From: an uncultured Mycoplasma sp.
Lineage (GTDB): Bacteria > Bacillota_I > Bacilli_A > Mycoplasmatales > Mycoplasmoidaceae
NCBI GenBank assembly: GCA_947174035.1
Contig: CAMWHH010000025.1
Span: 1 to 7,844 of the forward strand
Direction: 5' to 3'
DNA: 7,844 bases
Shown: positions 1-7,132 of the stretch, piece by piece
Layout of the letters: every line of letters begins with the position of its first letter
Numbering within the stretch: the first letter of the stretch is position 1
The notes under the pieces: model-generated
The model's input: only the letters and a program-made list of their open reading frames with translations
Told to the model about the DNA's origin: nothing
The model's database searches: none
Translations under genes and position numbers: made by a program

Positions 1-852
1 AAATTGATCATTAATTTTTCTAACTAAAATATTTGGTTCCATCATATAGTGATAATCAACATTAGTTGTTTTTAATCTCATAAATTCAGTTGAAAAAGTT
101 TTATCATCAAATCTTTTAGTAGCTAGTAAAATTGGTTCTTGTTTTAATATTTGTTGAATTTGACAATTAGATTCATATTCAATTGCTTTTTCCACATTAG
201 TAATTGAGTTAATGTTTTTAATTTCAACTCTTGTTCCAAATTCTTTTGACCCAATTAAATTAACTGAAATATTCACATCTACTCTTAAAGAACCTTCTTC
301 CATTTTTGCATCAGAAATTTGATTAAAAGTTAAAATTCTTCTCAATTGTTTTAAAAACAATCCAGCTTCTTGTGCAGATTTAATACAAGGTTTAGTAACA
401 ATTTCAATCAAAGGCATTCCTGAACGATTGTAATCTAATAGAATCTTATTATTTTCACCTTTAAATTGTTTTGCTGTGTCTTCTTCTAAGTGTATTCTTT
501 CAACATCAATAAAATGATTGTCATTAATTTTGATTTTTCCGTTTTTACCTATTGGATGAAATTGTTGAGTAATTTGAAATCCCTTTGGTAAATCTTGAAA
601 AAAATAATTTTTTCTATCAAAAGATATATTTTTTTCAATTGTCATATTTAATGCTTTTGCTAAAACAATTGCTTTTTCCACACACTTTTTATTAGGTGAT
701 GGCATAATCCCAGGGTGTCCTAAATCAATTGGAGAAATATTAGTATTTTCTTTATCGTTATGAGAACTTTTAGAAGGAGAAAACATTTTTGATTTTGAAT
801 TTAAAGCAACATGAACTTCAATTCCAATTACAGTTTCAAAATTATTTTTCAT
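1..852 (-). CDS. gatB: Aspartyl/glutamyl-tRNA(Asn/Gln) amidotransferase subunit B, partial (N-terminal 284 codons)
   Basis: GatB is the kinase/transamidase subunit of GatCAB. It phosphorylates the misacylated Glu (or Asp) on tRNA and amidates it with ammonia delivered from GatA. The 284 visible codons stay open to the window edge; full-length family members have about 475 residues, so the helical and tRNA-binding YqeY-like C-terminal part lies outside. Family motifs are clear: VIGIEVHVALNSKSKMFSPS (8-27), SPIDLGHPG (40-48), FFQDLPKGFQITQ (84-96), HLEEDTAK (121-128), LLDYNRSGMPLIEIV (138-152) and DAKMEEGSLRVDVNISV (181-197). The conserved Glu12/His14 and Glu123/Glu124 fit the metal/ATP site of the family. 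The ATG overlaps the TAA stop of gatA by one base (TAATG). An AAGGGT Shine-Dalgarno element at 861-866 lies 8 nt upstream, so coupled translation with gatA is likely. The identification is secure. Confidence 0.97.
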   Translation of the reverse strand, partial: MKNNFETVIGIEVHVALNSKSKMFSPSKSSHNDKENTNISPIDLGHPGIMPSPNKKCVEKAIVLAKALNMTIEKNISFDRKNYFFQDLPKGFQITQQFHPIGKNGKIKINDNHFIDVERIHLEEDTAKQFKGENNKILLDYNRSGMPLIEIVTKPCIKSAQEAGLFLKQLRRILTFNQISDAKMEEGSLRVDVNISVNLIGSKEFGTRVEIKNINSITNVEKAIEYESNCQIQQILKQEPILLATKRFDDKTFSTEFMRLKTTNVDYHYMMEPNILVRKINDQF

Positions 853-2240
853 TATTTTTCACCCTTAATTAATTTATCAATCATGTTAGTAAATGCAACT
901 AGTTTTGCATCTGAATTTATTTTTCCCATAACATTAATTCCAATTGGCATATTTTGAATTTTTCCCATTGGAATTGTAAAAGATGGAAATCCTCCAAAAT
1001 TAGCAATTTGTAAATAATTATCTGCTTCTGTACTTTTGAATTTATTTTCTTTTACATCTTTTACTTTTGGAGCTATTGATCCAGCTCCTGGCATTACTAT
1101 AAAATCATATTTTTTAAAAATGTCATTGATTTTTTCTACAATTAGTCTTCTTATTTTTTTGCACTTTAACAAAATGTCTTCATTTTCCTTTAAAGTTACA
1201 TAAGAACCTAAAACAAACCTTCTTTTTAATTCTTTACCAAAACTTTTTGATCTAACATCAATAATTTTTTCTTCAAATGTTTTCCCAGTTCCTTTTTTAC
1301 CAAAAGGAACACCTGTAATATTTTGATAACAGCTTACAGCTTCTGAATAACTTAAAATTTCATAAACAACTGGAATTAAGTGTAATAAATCAACTGGATA
1401 TGTTTCTTTATGAATAATTGAATTTTTCCCAATTTTTTCAATTGTATTTAAAAACAATTTTTTTTCTTCTTGATTTAATAAATCTACAATATTTGAAAAA
1501 TATACAATTTTAGCTTTTTTATCAAAATTATTAATATTTTGATAAAAATCTATTTTTGTTATTTGACTAGTAAAATCTTTTTTATCATGTTGGTTTATCA
1601 CATCCATTACAATTGCAACATCTGCTACTGAATTTGCAAATACCCCAACATGATCAATTGAAGGAGAATAAGGAAAAACACCAAATCTAGACACTAATCC
1701 ATAACTTGGTTTATAACCATATATACCCAAAAAACTTGCCGGCATTCTAATTGAATCTCCAGTATCAGTTCCAAGTGCAAAAGCAACTATTTTTTTTGCA
1801 ACTAAAACAGCACTACCACTTGATGAACCACCAGCAATTCTAGATTCATCTATAGGATTTAAAACATCACCATAAGCACTAAATAAACCAGTACCTCCTA
1901 ATCCAAATTCATCAAGATTTGTTTTACAAATTGGAATAGCTCCAGCATCATCTAATAATTTAATAACACTAGCAGAATAAGGACTTTTATAATTTTCAAA
2001 AAAAAGCGATCCTCCAGTTGTTATAGTATCCCTAACATTAATGTTGTCTTTCACAGCATACAAAATTTTATTCAAATTAGAACTTGGATTATTTTTAACA
2101 TACTGATAGTTTTTTACCAAACTTAAAAAAGCATTTAGTTTTTTATTCTTATTTAACTGATCTAAAGTATCTTCATAATATTTTTTAAAATTACTATCAT
2201 TGTTTTTTATTTCTTTTTGAATACTTAAAATTTCACTCAT
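852..2240 (-). CDS. gatA: Aspartyl/glutamyl-tRNA(Asn/Gln) amidotransferase subunit A (glutaminase)
   Basis: GatA is the amidase-signature subunit of GatCAB. It hydrolyses glutamine and channels ammonia to GatB. The 462-aa product is slightly shorter than the usual 480 or so. The Ser-cisSer-Lys catalytic triad can be placed by family spacing: Lys64 in AVKDNI, cis-Ser139 in AGGSSSGSA (136-144) and nucleophile Ser163 in GTDTGDSIRMPA (157-168). The 24- and 99-residue separations match those of characterised amidase-signature enzymes. The common GGS before the nucleophile is GDS here; as I recall, mollicute GatA proteins often carry this. The following GYKPSYGLVSRFGVFPYSPS (175-194) is also typical. 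The ATG is 1 nt after the gatC stop, with AAGG at 2247-2250 as ribosome site inside the end of gatC. The stop overlaps the gatB start, which indicates a tightly coupled operon. The frame contains no TGA. Confidence 0.97.
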   Translation of the reverse strand: MSEILSIQKEIKNNDSNFKKYYEDTLDQLNKNKKLNAFLSLVKNYQYVKNNPSSNLNKILYAVKDNINVRDTITTGGSLFFENYKSPYSASVIKLLDDAGAIPICKTNLDEFGLGGTGLFSAYGDVLNPIDESRIAGGSSSGSAVLVAKKIVAFALGTDTGDSIRMPASFLGIYGYKPSYGLVSRFGVFPYSPSIDHVGVFANSVADVAIVMDVINQHDKKDFTSQITKIDFYQNINNFDKKAKIVYFSNIVDLLNQEEKKLFLNTIEKIGKNSIIHKETYPVDLLHLIPVVYEILSYSEAVSCYQNITGVPFGKKGTGKTFEEKIIDVRSKSFGKELKRRFVLGSYVTLKENEDILLKCKKIRRLIVEKINDIFKKYDFIVMPGAGSIAPKVKDVKENKFKSTEADNYLQIANFGGFPSFTIPMGKIQNMPIGINVMGKINSDAKLVAFTNMIDKLIKGEK

Positions 2241-2241
2241 A

Positions 2242-2520
2242 CTAAACCTTTATAAATCTATTTTCTTTTTCTGGAGCTAAATCAAGCAATTCTTCAACAT
2301 TATCAAATTCTTCAACTTCATCTTCTCTAAAATCATTTGAAATGATGATATCTGGATAATCCATTGGTTCAATATTAGATAAATCAATAGATTTTACTTT
2401 TTCAATTTTTTCAACAGAACTTTCAATCAAAGATGAAATTAATTTTGCTTCTTCATCTGAAATTTCTAGCATCAAATTCTTTGAAATTTCTTTTGTTATT
2501 TTATCTGTTAACTTAATCAT
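2242..2520 (-). CDS. gatC: Aspartyl/glutamyl-tRNA(Asn/Gln) amidotransferase subunit C
   Basis: GatC is the small subunit that wraps around and stabilises GatA and bridges it to GatB. The 92-aa length is normal for the family. Visible signatures are the N-terminal helical part (LTDKITKEISKNLMLEISDEE, in part), the central segment ending in IDLSNIEPMDYP (45-56), the FREDEV motif (64-69) and a C-terminal LAPEKENRFIKV, which matches the usual 'NAPE..G.F.VP' ending. A strong AAGGAG ribosome-binding site at 2527-2532 is 6 nt upstream of the ATG. The gene sits between the ECF S component (13 nt upstream) and gatA (1 nt downstream). The order gatC-gatA-gatB is the common bacterial one. The stop is TAG. 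Confidence 0.95.
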   Translation of the reverse strand: MIKLTDKITKEISKNLMLEISDEEAKLISSLIESSVEKIEKVKSIDLSNIEPMDYPDIIISNDFREDEVEEFDNVEELLDLAPEKENRFIKV

Positions 2521-2526
2521 TTATAA

Positions 2527-2532
2527 CTCCTT
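2527..2532 (-). promoter_or_regulatory. Strong Shine-Dalgarno site of gatC (AAGGAG)
   Basis: The minus strand reads AAGGAG followed by TTATAA and the gatC ATG, a 6-nt spacing. It lies in the 13-nt gap between the S-component stop and gatC, so gatC can be initiated independently even though it is co-transcribed. It is the best ribosome site in the operon. Confidence 0.8.
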
Positions 2533-2533
2533 A

Positions 2534-3550
2534 TTAGTCCACATAAAATGGTATTTTATAATCTTCACTCAACTCTTTACGATAATCCCAATTAATAATT
2601 GGTGAAATCACAACATACACAGGATAAATAATAATAAAATTAAAAGCAATCATTGGAATAAAAATAGTAAATCTAATTAAAAATCAATTGTCATATCCTA
2701 AAGTACTTAAATCTGCATCAAAAGACGGCATTAATAAAACATTAATTAAAACTTCTGTTGTTAAAGCACACATTAAAATTAAACACATATTGTTAAAATA
2801 ACTTTTAACTGGTTTTTTATTAGGTTTAATATCTTCATTTTTTCTGAAAGTAATTTGGCTTTTTCACTTCCTATATTTGTTTGAAAAAAGGCAAAGAATT
2901 CATATACCTATAATTAATAAAATTGTAAATCCACCAAAAATAGTAATAAGTAAATCAGATGGTATGATTTCTGGATTAAAAGGCAGGATCGAATGTGTAA
3001 ATCCACCTTCATTTTGTTTTATTAAAAAAATGAATAAACTTGTAAAAAAGAAAGTTAGTCCAGAAATCAAAGTAGCTACTGTTGCATATCAAGTTTTATT
3101 TTGTTTTCAAAAAGAAAAAATTGTTCTAATTAAACCAGCCATTAAACCATAAGCCATTGCAGAAATGAAATAACCATAATGAAAAATTCCTGCAGTCATT
3201 AGAATTGAAAGTAAATCAGTTAAAGCACCTATAAAAGTACCTATAAAAGGTCCAAACATAAGTCCACCAATTTTTATTAATATTCCCTCAATTGTCACTC
3301 TACTACCTGGAAATGCTCTAAATAAAACAGAAAAAGCATTTGATGTAACAAAGGTCAATAATAATAAAACTGCAACTGATAAAGCAATAACCATTGCAAT
3401 GTTTGCAATACCTTGAATTGAAGGTCTAGGGAAAATGTAATATCTTTTTTTAAATCTAAAAAAGAAATAAACTTTTTTTAAAGATGCTACAACAGTAGTT
3501 ACTATAAAAAAAGCTAAAAAAACTAGAATAGCTGAAGTTGGTTCAAACAT
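2534..3550 (-). CDS. ECF transporter S component, FolT-like (probable vitamin/folate substrate-binding membrane subunit)
   Basis: The 338-aa membrane protein reads through several TGA codons as Trp (first at 3107-3109), so a standard-code reading stops at residue 147. The S-component core begins near residue 48. A helix with an AxxxAxxxA pattern (Ala52, Ala56, Ala60) matches the S-component motif that contacts EcfT. It is followed by PGSRVTIEG (81-89), GGLMFGPFIGTFIGALTDLL (95-114) and the GYFISAMAYGLMAG segment (126-139), a pattern typical of FolT-type proteins. Further hydrophobic segments lie near 155-177, 197-222, 253-275 and 290-316, with one before the core at 6-24. That makes it larger than the usual 170-200 aa S unit. 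It would need EcfA/A'/T encoded elsewhere; folate as substrate is inferred from similarity only. The in-frame codon just before the ATG is TAA, so the start cannot lie further upstream; the SD (GGGATTAG) is weak. gatC follows after 13 nt. Confidence 0.72.
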
Positions 3551-3622
3551 TTACTAATCCCATTAACTGTTCTGATAAAGTTTTTCATATTTTCCCTATA
3601 TTTTAATAGAATAATTTTAACA
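3551..3622 (-). promoter_or_regulatory. Leader region of the S component-gatCAB operon; promoter position uncertain
   Basis: This stretch lies between the ung terminator and the S-component ATG, so it should hold the operon promoter. On the minus strand I see only weak -10 candidates (TAAAAT at 3605-3600 and at 3619-3614) and no -35 at a sensible distance. Further down is AGGGAAAAT followed by an out-of-frame ATG at 3588. I recognise no riboswitch or T-box: there is no long stem or specifier-like structure. Confidence 0.35.
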
Positions 3623-3664
3623 AAAAAAGATTTTATAAATTAGTAATATTGCTAAATTTATAAA
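3622..3664 (-). terminator. AT-rich intrinsic terminator after ung
   Basis: An inverted repeat pairs 3652-3664 with 3632-3643. The stem is about 12 bp with one bulged base and an 8-nt loop. Reading on the minus strand it is followed, after 3 nt, by a run of seven T (3628-3622). It lies 28 nt past the ung stop and before the next operon. The stem contains almost no GC, so its strength is uncertain, but position and T-run fit a Rho-independent terminator. Confidence 0.55.
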
Positions 3665-3691
3665 TATAGTACTTAAAAGAATAATTAATTT

Positions 3692-4360
3692 TTATCACTT
3701 AATTGGTTTTTTATTTGCTTTAATTAATTGTTCATTAATCTTTTTAAAAATTTGTTTATTTTCTAAATTAATTCGGTAACTAAAAGGAGAAGGATGTGAA
3801 GTTTCAAAAACTTTTAAATAATTAAATAAAAGTGGTTTTAGACTAATTGCTTTATTACCCATCAATAAATAAATTATATGTTGATTCTTTATGCTCAAAT
3901 ATAAAATTAAGTTATTAGTAAAAGTTTCTCATCCCTTTTCAGCATGAGACAAACTCAGATTACTTTCAACAGTTAAAATTCTATTTAATAGCAATACATT
4001 TTGACTAGCAATATCTGATAAATCATAATTTGTTCTATTAATATTAAAATCTTTTTTTATTTCTTTAAATAAATTTGATAAAGATTTTGGCTGAATATTT
4101 AATTTTGTTGAAAAAGCCAAACCATCTGCCATATTAGGAGTCTGATAAGGATCTTGTCCAATTATGACTAAATTTGTGTCTTCAAGTTCAAAAAAAGTAA
4201 AAGCATTAAAAATATTATCTGGTTTAGGAAAAATGACTTTATTTTGGTACTCTTTTTCTAAAAAAACATTTAATTTAATAAAATATTCTTTTTTAAATTC
4301 ATTATTAAAAAACGGTAATCAACTTTTTTTAACTCTACTTAAATATTTTTGTAAAAACAT
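3692..4360 (-). CDS. ung: Uracil-DNA glycosylase (family 1, UNG)
   Basis: UNG removes uracil from DNA to start base excision repair. The 222-aa length is normal. Three TGA codons (residues 14, 144, 222) are read as Trp; the one at 144 falls in the family-typical GWETFT. The water-activating loop reads GQDPYQ (68-73), with Asp70 as catalytic base and Tyr72 excluding thymine. Phe83 in GLAFS stacks on uracil, Asn126 in VLLLN recognises it, and His189 lies in the HPSP leucine-loop motif (189-192). Departures from the norm are Gln73 for the usual His of GQDPYH and LLMG (165-168) for the usual LLWG. The ATG at 4360 is the first ATG after the upstream stop, with a modest GCAGG element about 7 nt before it. 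The gene follows the lipoprotein by only 18 nt and is probably co-transcribed; a terminator follows. Confidence 0.95.
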
Positions 4361-4378
4361 CAATAAACCTGCAAATGT

Positions 4379-5596
4379 TTAATTTCAATTTTCATAAAGA
4401 GTAATTTGATTTAAGTATTTGTCTTTAATATTATTAACTTTTTCAGCGTCGTAACTATCACTTTTTATTAAATCAGAAACAACTTGTACTGATTCACTAG
4501 TAGAATTAATATTTATTTTTTTATTTTCATCATTAAAAGAAAATATAGGAATAAGTCTTTCATTTTTCAAGTATTCAGTTCATAAAATATCTTGGTGATT
4601 ATTTTCTTGATCTGTGTTGTTTTGATTTTTACTTTCATTTTGGGAAGTGTCATTTTGGTTTTTCTTTTCAATAACTTTTTCTTCAGAATAAGATAATGTT
4701 AAAGAAAAATTAAAATTTAAAACTAATCACATATTTTCTTTAATATTTTCAACATTAAAATCTTTTTCTGATGATCAAGATCCAGTTTTTTTAATCATAT
4801 TTATTAAATCTTCTTTACTTGATTGACCTTGATTAACATTATCATTTGCTGCATTTCAATATCCAAATTGAAAACCTATTTGAAAATTATTTGTAGATGT
4901 GTATGTATATTTGCCAGATTCTTTTTTATCATCATCTCAAGTTCAAACTAATTTACTTGCATTTGAATCTTGTTCTGTTGTACCTGTTGTATCATCGCTA
5001 CTTGAAGTAGAAGATACTTGTGGAAAAAAACTTTCTGATGGATTAGTTACTTTTGTTTTAATGGCAGTAACACCAAATCTAATTGTTTCTTTTCCTTTTG
5101 ATAAAACATTTGCTCAACTATAAACGAATTGTTCTAGTAAATTATCATTGTCACTTTTAATAATAGGATGGTTTTTTAAACTAGTTATATCTCCACCAGA
5201 AAAATCCATATTATATAAATCAGATAAACTAATTGTGTAGTTTAATAAAGGAAACATAAAATCATTTCATGAATGAGAAGAATAAGAATAACTTAATGGA
5301 TCTTCATCTTGATTAATAGTTGAAATTAAAGAAGAACCACTTGAAAAACCAAAATTATTAAATTTAAAACCTTTGAAAATACCATTATATCCAGCAGGAA
5401 TAATTTTTTCTTCTCCATCTTTTCCATCTTCTCCATTTTGTTCTATTGTAACTGTAGTATTGTCATCATAATTTGAATCTACATTAGCATAGATACCAAA
5501 TAGATTTGTTGCAGTTGATGCACAAGAAGACATTGTTAATGTTCCAAAAGCTACAGCAGAGCCACTCAATAATAATTTAATAAATTTACGTTTCAT
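4379..5596 (-). CDS. Putative surface lipoprotein of unknown function
   Basis: The 405-aa product is probably exported and lipid-anchored. The N-terminus MKRKFIKLLLSGSAVAFG has a positive start and hydrophobic core, then TMSSC; Cys25 is the likely lipidated residue, though the lipobox is loose (Met at -3). No other hydrophobic segment long enough to span the membrane is evident. Residues 55-63 form three collagen-like Gly-X-Y triplets (GED GKD GEE). A Ser/Thr/Asp-rich linker occupies about 194-213, followed by an aromatic, Trp-rich part (WTW near 218-220, QIGFQFGYWN near 239-248). A low-complexity Asn/Gln/Lys stretch lies near 310-335. Nine TGA codons encode Trp, so the standard code breaks it into fragments. 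An AGAGG ribosome site precedes the ATG and a TATAAT box lies 29 nt upstream. ung follows 18 nt after the stop. I do not recognise the family; a lineage-specific mollicute lipoprotein is the safest label. Confidence 0.8.
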
Positions 5597-5624
5597 TTTT
5601 CCTCTAACCCCTAAAATCTAATTA

Positions 5625-5630
5625 ATTATA
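5625..5630 (-). promoter_or_regulatory. Promoter -10 box of the lipoprotein-ung transcript (TATAAT)
   Basis: The minus strand carries a perfect TATAAT in the 55-nt gap between dnaB and the lipoprotein. Transcription would start near 5618, giving a leader of about 20 nt with an AGAGG ribosome site at 5601-5605. No clear TTGACA-like -35 is present; a weak -35 is common in mycoplasmas. I see no T-tract terminator between dnaB and this box, so dnaB transcripts may also read through. Confidence 0.5.
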
Positions 5631-5651
5631 AATTAATAAGATTAGCATTTA

Positions 5652-7076
5652 CTATTTTTCTTTTTCTAAATAAGTACTATGCTCTTTATCAAATGTAAAA
5701 AAACAACTTCCTGTTGCGCCATTTCTGTTTTTTGACAAAATAAATTCAACATCCACTAAAAAATTTTTTTGAGAGTTTTCTAAAAAAACATCATCTTTAT
5801 TTTGTTCTTCTTCATTATTAACATAAGTCAAAAAACAAACCATATCAGCATCTTGTTCGATAGAACCTGATTCTCTTAAGTCAGAAAGCATTGGTCTAGC
5901 ATTTGGCCCACCTCGTCTTTCTTCAATTCTTCTTGAAAGCTGAGCAATTGAAATAAGAGGAACTTGAAATTGTCTAGCCAGTTTTTTTAATGTTCTAGAA
6001 ATTTCAGCAACTTCTTGTTGTCTGTTCATTCCCATTGTATTTTTTGAATTAACTTTTAATAATTGTAAATAATCAATTACTACAAGTCTTATTTTTTTAC
6101 TATTTGAAATTTGTTTTAACTTTGATTGAATATCTATTAAAGTTAAATTACTAGAATCATCAATGTAAATTGGTAATGATTTTAAAATATTTGATCCCAT
6201 GTGAAGTGAAGCTTGTTCAGTCTGATTAAGACTTTTTTTCATTGGATTAACATTACTTGTAATAGCTAACATTTTTTGACAAATTTGCTCTTTTCCCATT
6301 TCTATAGAAAACATTAAAACAGCTTCTTCTTTTGCTTTTAAATCTTCATTAGAATTTTTTTCATTTTTTGATTTTAAAATTTTTGCAACCGAAATTAAAA
6401 AATTAATTGCTAAAGTTGTTTTTCCAACACCTGGTCTTGCAGCTAAAATAACTAAATCACCATTTTTAAAACCATTAGTTAAATAATCAAGGTTTTCATA
6501 TCCAGATCTTATTCCATCAAAATCTGTATTTTGTTCTCTAATCTGAATTAATTTTTTATTAAAATCATCAATAATTTTGCTAATTCCTTCAATTTCCTGA
6601 CTTTTTTTAGAACCTGCAATGTCAGCAAATTCTTTTTCTAATTCTCAAAGTTTTTCCTGTGCATTAATTAAATCTAAATCAGTAGTTTTTAAAGTATTAG
6701 AAAACTCATTAATTTTTCTTTTAATAGAAGCATTTTTAATGATTTCAATATATTGTAAAATACTTTGCTCATATGAATAGTCAGTAGAAATTGTTTCTAA
6801 ATAACTTTCAAAATGATAAAAATCCAAAGACTTGCTTTCAGTATTTTTTATGTAATCTAATATTGAAAAAAAACTAATTTCTTTATTGTTTTCTCTAAAC
6901 AATGATGCAATTCTAAAAATGACTCTATTTTCCATTTCCAAAAAATCAGAAGGTGAAAGATGCAAAAATATTTCATCAATCTCTTTGTCATTATTAATAA
7001 CAGCTGATATGATGATTTTTTCTATTTCTTTTATATATTCATTATCTGTTTCTAAAAAAATAGCATCTTTATTCAT
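5652..7076 (-). CDS. dnaB: Replicative DNA helicase DnaB
   Basis: DnaB is the hexameric ring helicase that unwinds DNA at the replication fork and recruits primase. The 474-aa protein has a helical N-terminal domain (about 12-120), a linker, and a RecA-like motor from about 185. Motor motifs are complete: ARPGVGKTT Walker A (213-221), FSIEM with Glu259 (256-260), VVIDYLQLL Walker B (332-340), ISIAQLSRR (375-383), RPMLSDLRESGSIEQDAD (394-411) and the C-terminal SKNRNGATG (448-456) that supplies the arginine finger. Residues 235-253 form a charged insertion of roughly 14 aa between the helix after Walker A and the next strand. Trp144 is TGA, which splits the gene under the standard code; the stop is TAG. 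I chose ATG 7076, because an in-frame TTG at 7109 lies in the terminator hairpin and has no ribosome site. No clear SD precedes 7076 either; a TATAAT box lies 9 nt upstream. Confidence 0.96.
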
Positions 7077-7085
7077 AGCATTTAA

Positions 7086-7091
7086 ATTATA
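7086..7091 (-). promoter_or_regulatory. Promoter -10 box of dnaB (TATAAT), nearly leaderless
   Basis: A perfect TATAAT on the minus strand ends 9 nt before the dnaB ATG and follows a terminator. The usual 6-7 nt spacing puts the transcription start between about 7081 and 7076, so the mRNA would have zero to a few leader bases. This fits the absence of an SD. No good -35 is visible; TTGTTT at 7109-7104 is too close (12-nt spacer). Confidence 0.5.
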
Positions 7092-7100
7092 TTTCAAATA

Positions 7101-7129
7101 AAAAAACAACTCTTTTAAAGTTGTTTTTT
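7101..7129 (-). terminator. Intrinsic terminator between the trigger-factor-like gene and dnaB
   Basis: A perfect 11-bp inverted repeat (7101-7111 with 7119-7129, core CAACT/AGTTG) encloses a 7-nt loop. The minus-strand descending arm ends in a run of T. It starts 4 nt past the stop of the upstream gene. The arms are A-rich and T-rich, so it would look like a terminator on either strand, but only minus-strand genes flank it. Confidence 0.75.
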
Positions 7130-7132
7130 TGT

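Noticed and set aside
2877..3152. Plus-strand open frame of 91 codons
   Set aside because: It is antisense to the S-component gene, has no ribosome site and low-complexity Lys/Ile composition; the opposite strand carries a clear membrane-protein frame.
3695..4132. Two adjacent fragments that could be read as a broken ung pseudogene
   Set aside because: The break is a TGA that encodes Trp in the GWETFT motif; the table-4 frame is intact from 4360 to 3692.
4164..4382. Plus-strand open frame of 72 codons
   Set aside because: It is antisense to the N-terminal part of ung, which matches the UNG family in the other strand.
5023..5030. Run of seven A inside the lipoprotein gene as a phase-variation tract
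   Set aside because: The run is short, equal runs occur in housekeeping genes here, and the frame is intact; no longer homopolymer or dinucleotide tract was found near the promoter.
4899..5123. Plus-strand open frame of 74 codons
   Set aside because: It is antisense to the lipoprotein and has no supporting signals.
5621..5637. Perfect 7-bp dyad with 3-nt spacer around the lipoprotein -10 box
   Set aside because: It consists only of A and T in an AT-rich spacer and has no T-tract, so neither an operator nor a terminator can be supported.
6886..7101. Plus-strand open frame of 71 codons
   Set aside because: It is antisense to the DnaB N-terminal domain; its openness follows from AT-rich codon use on the other strand.
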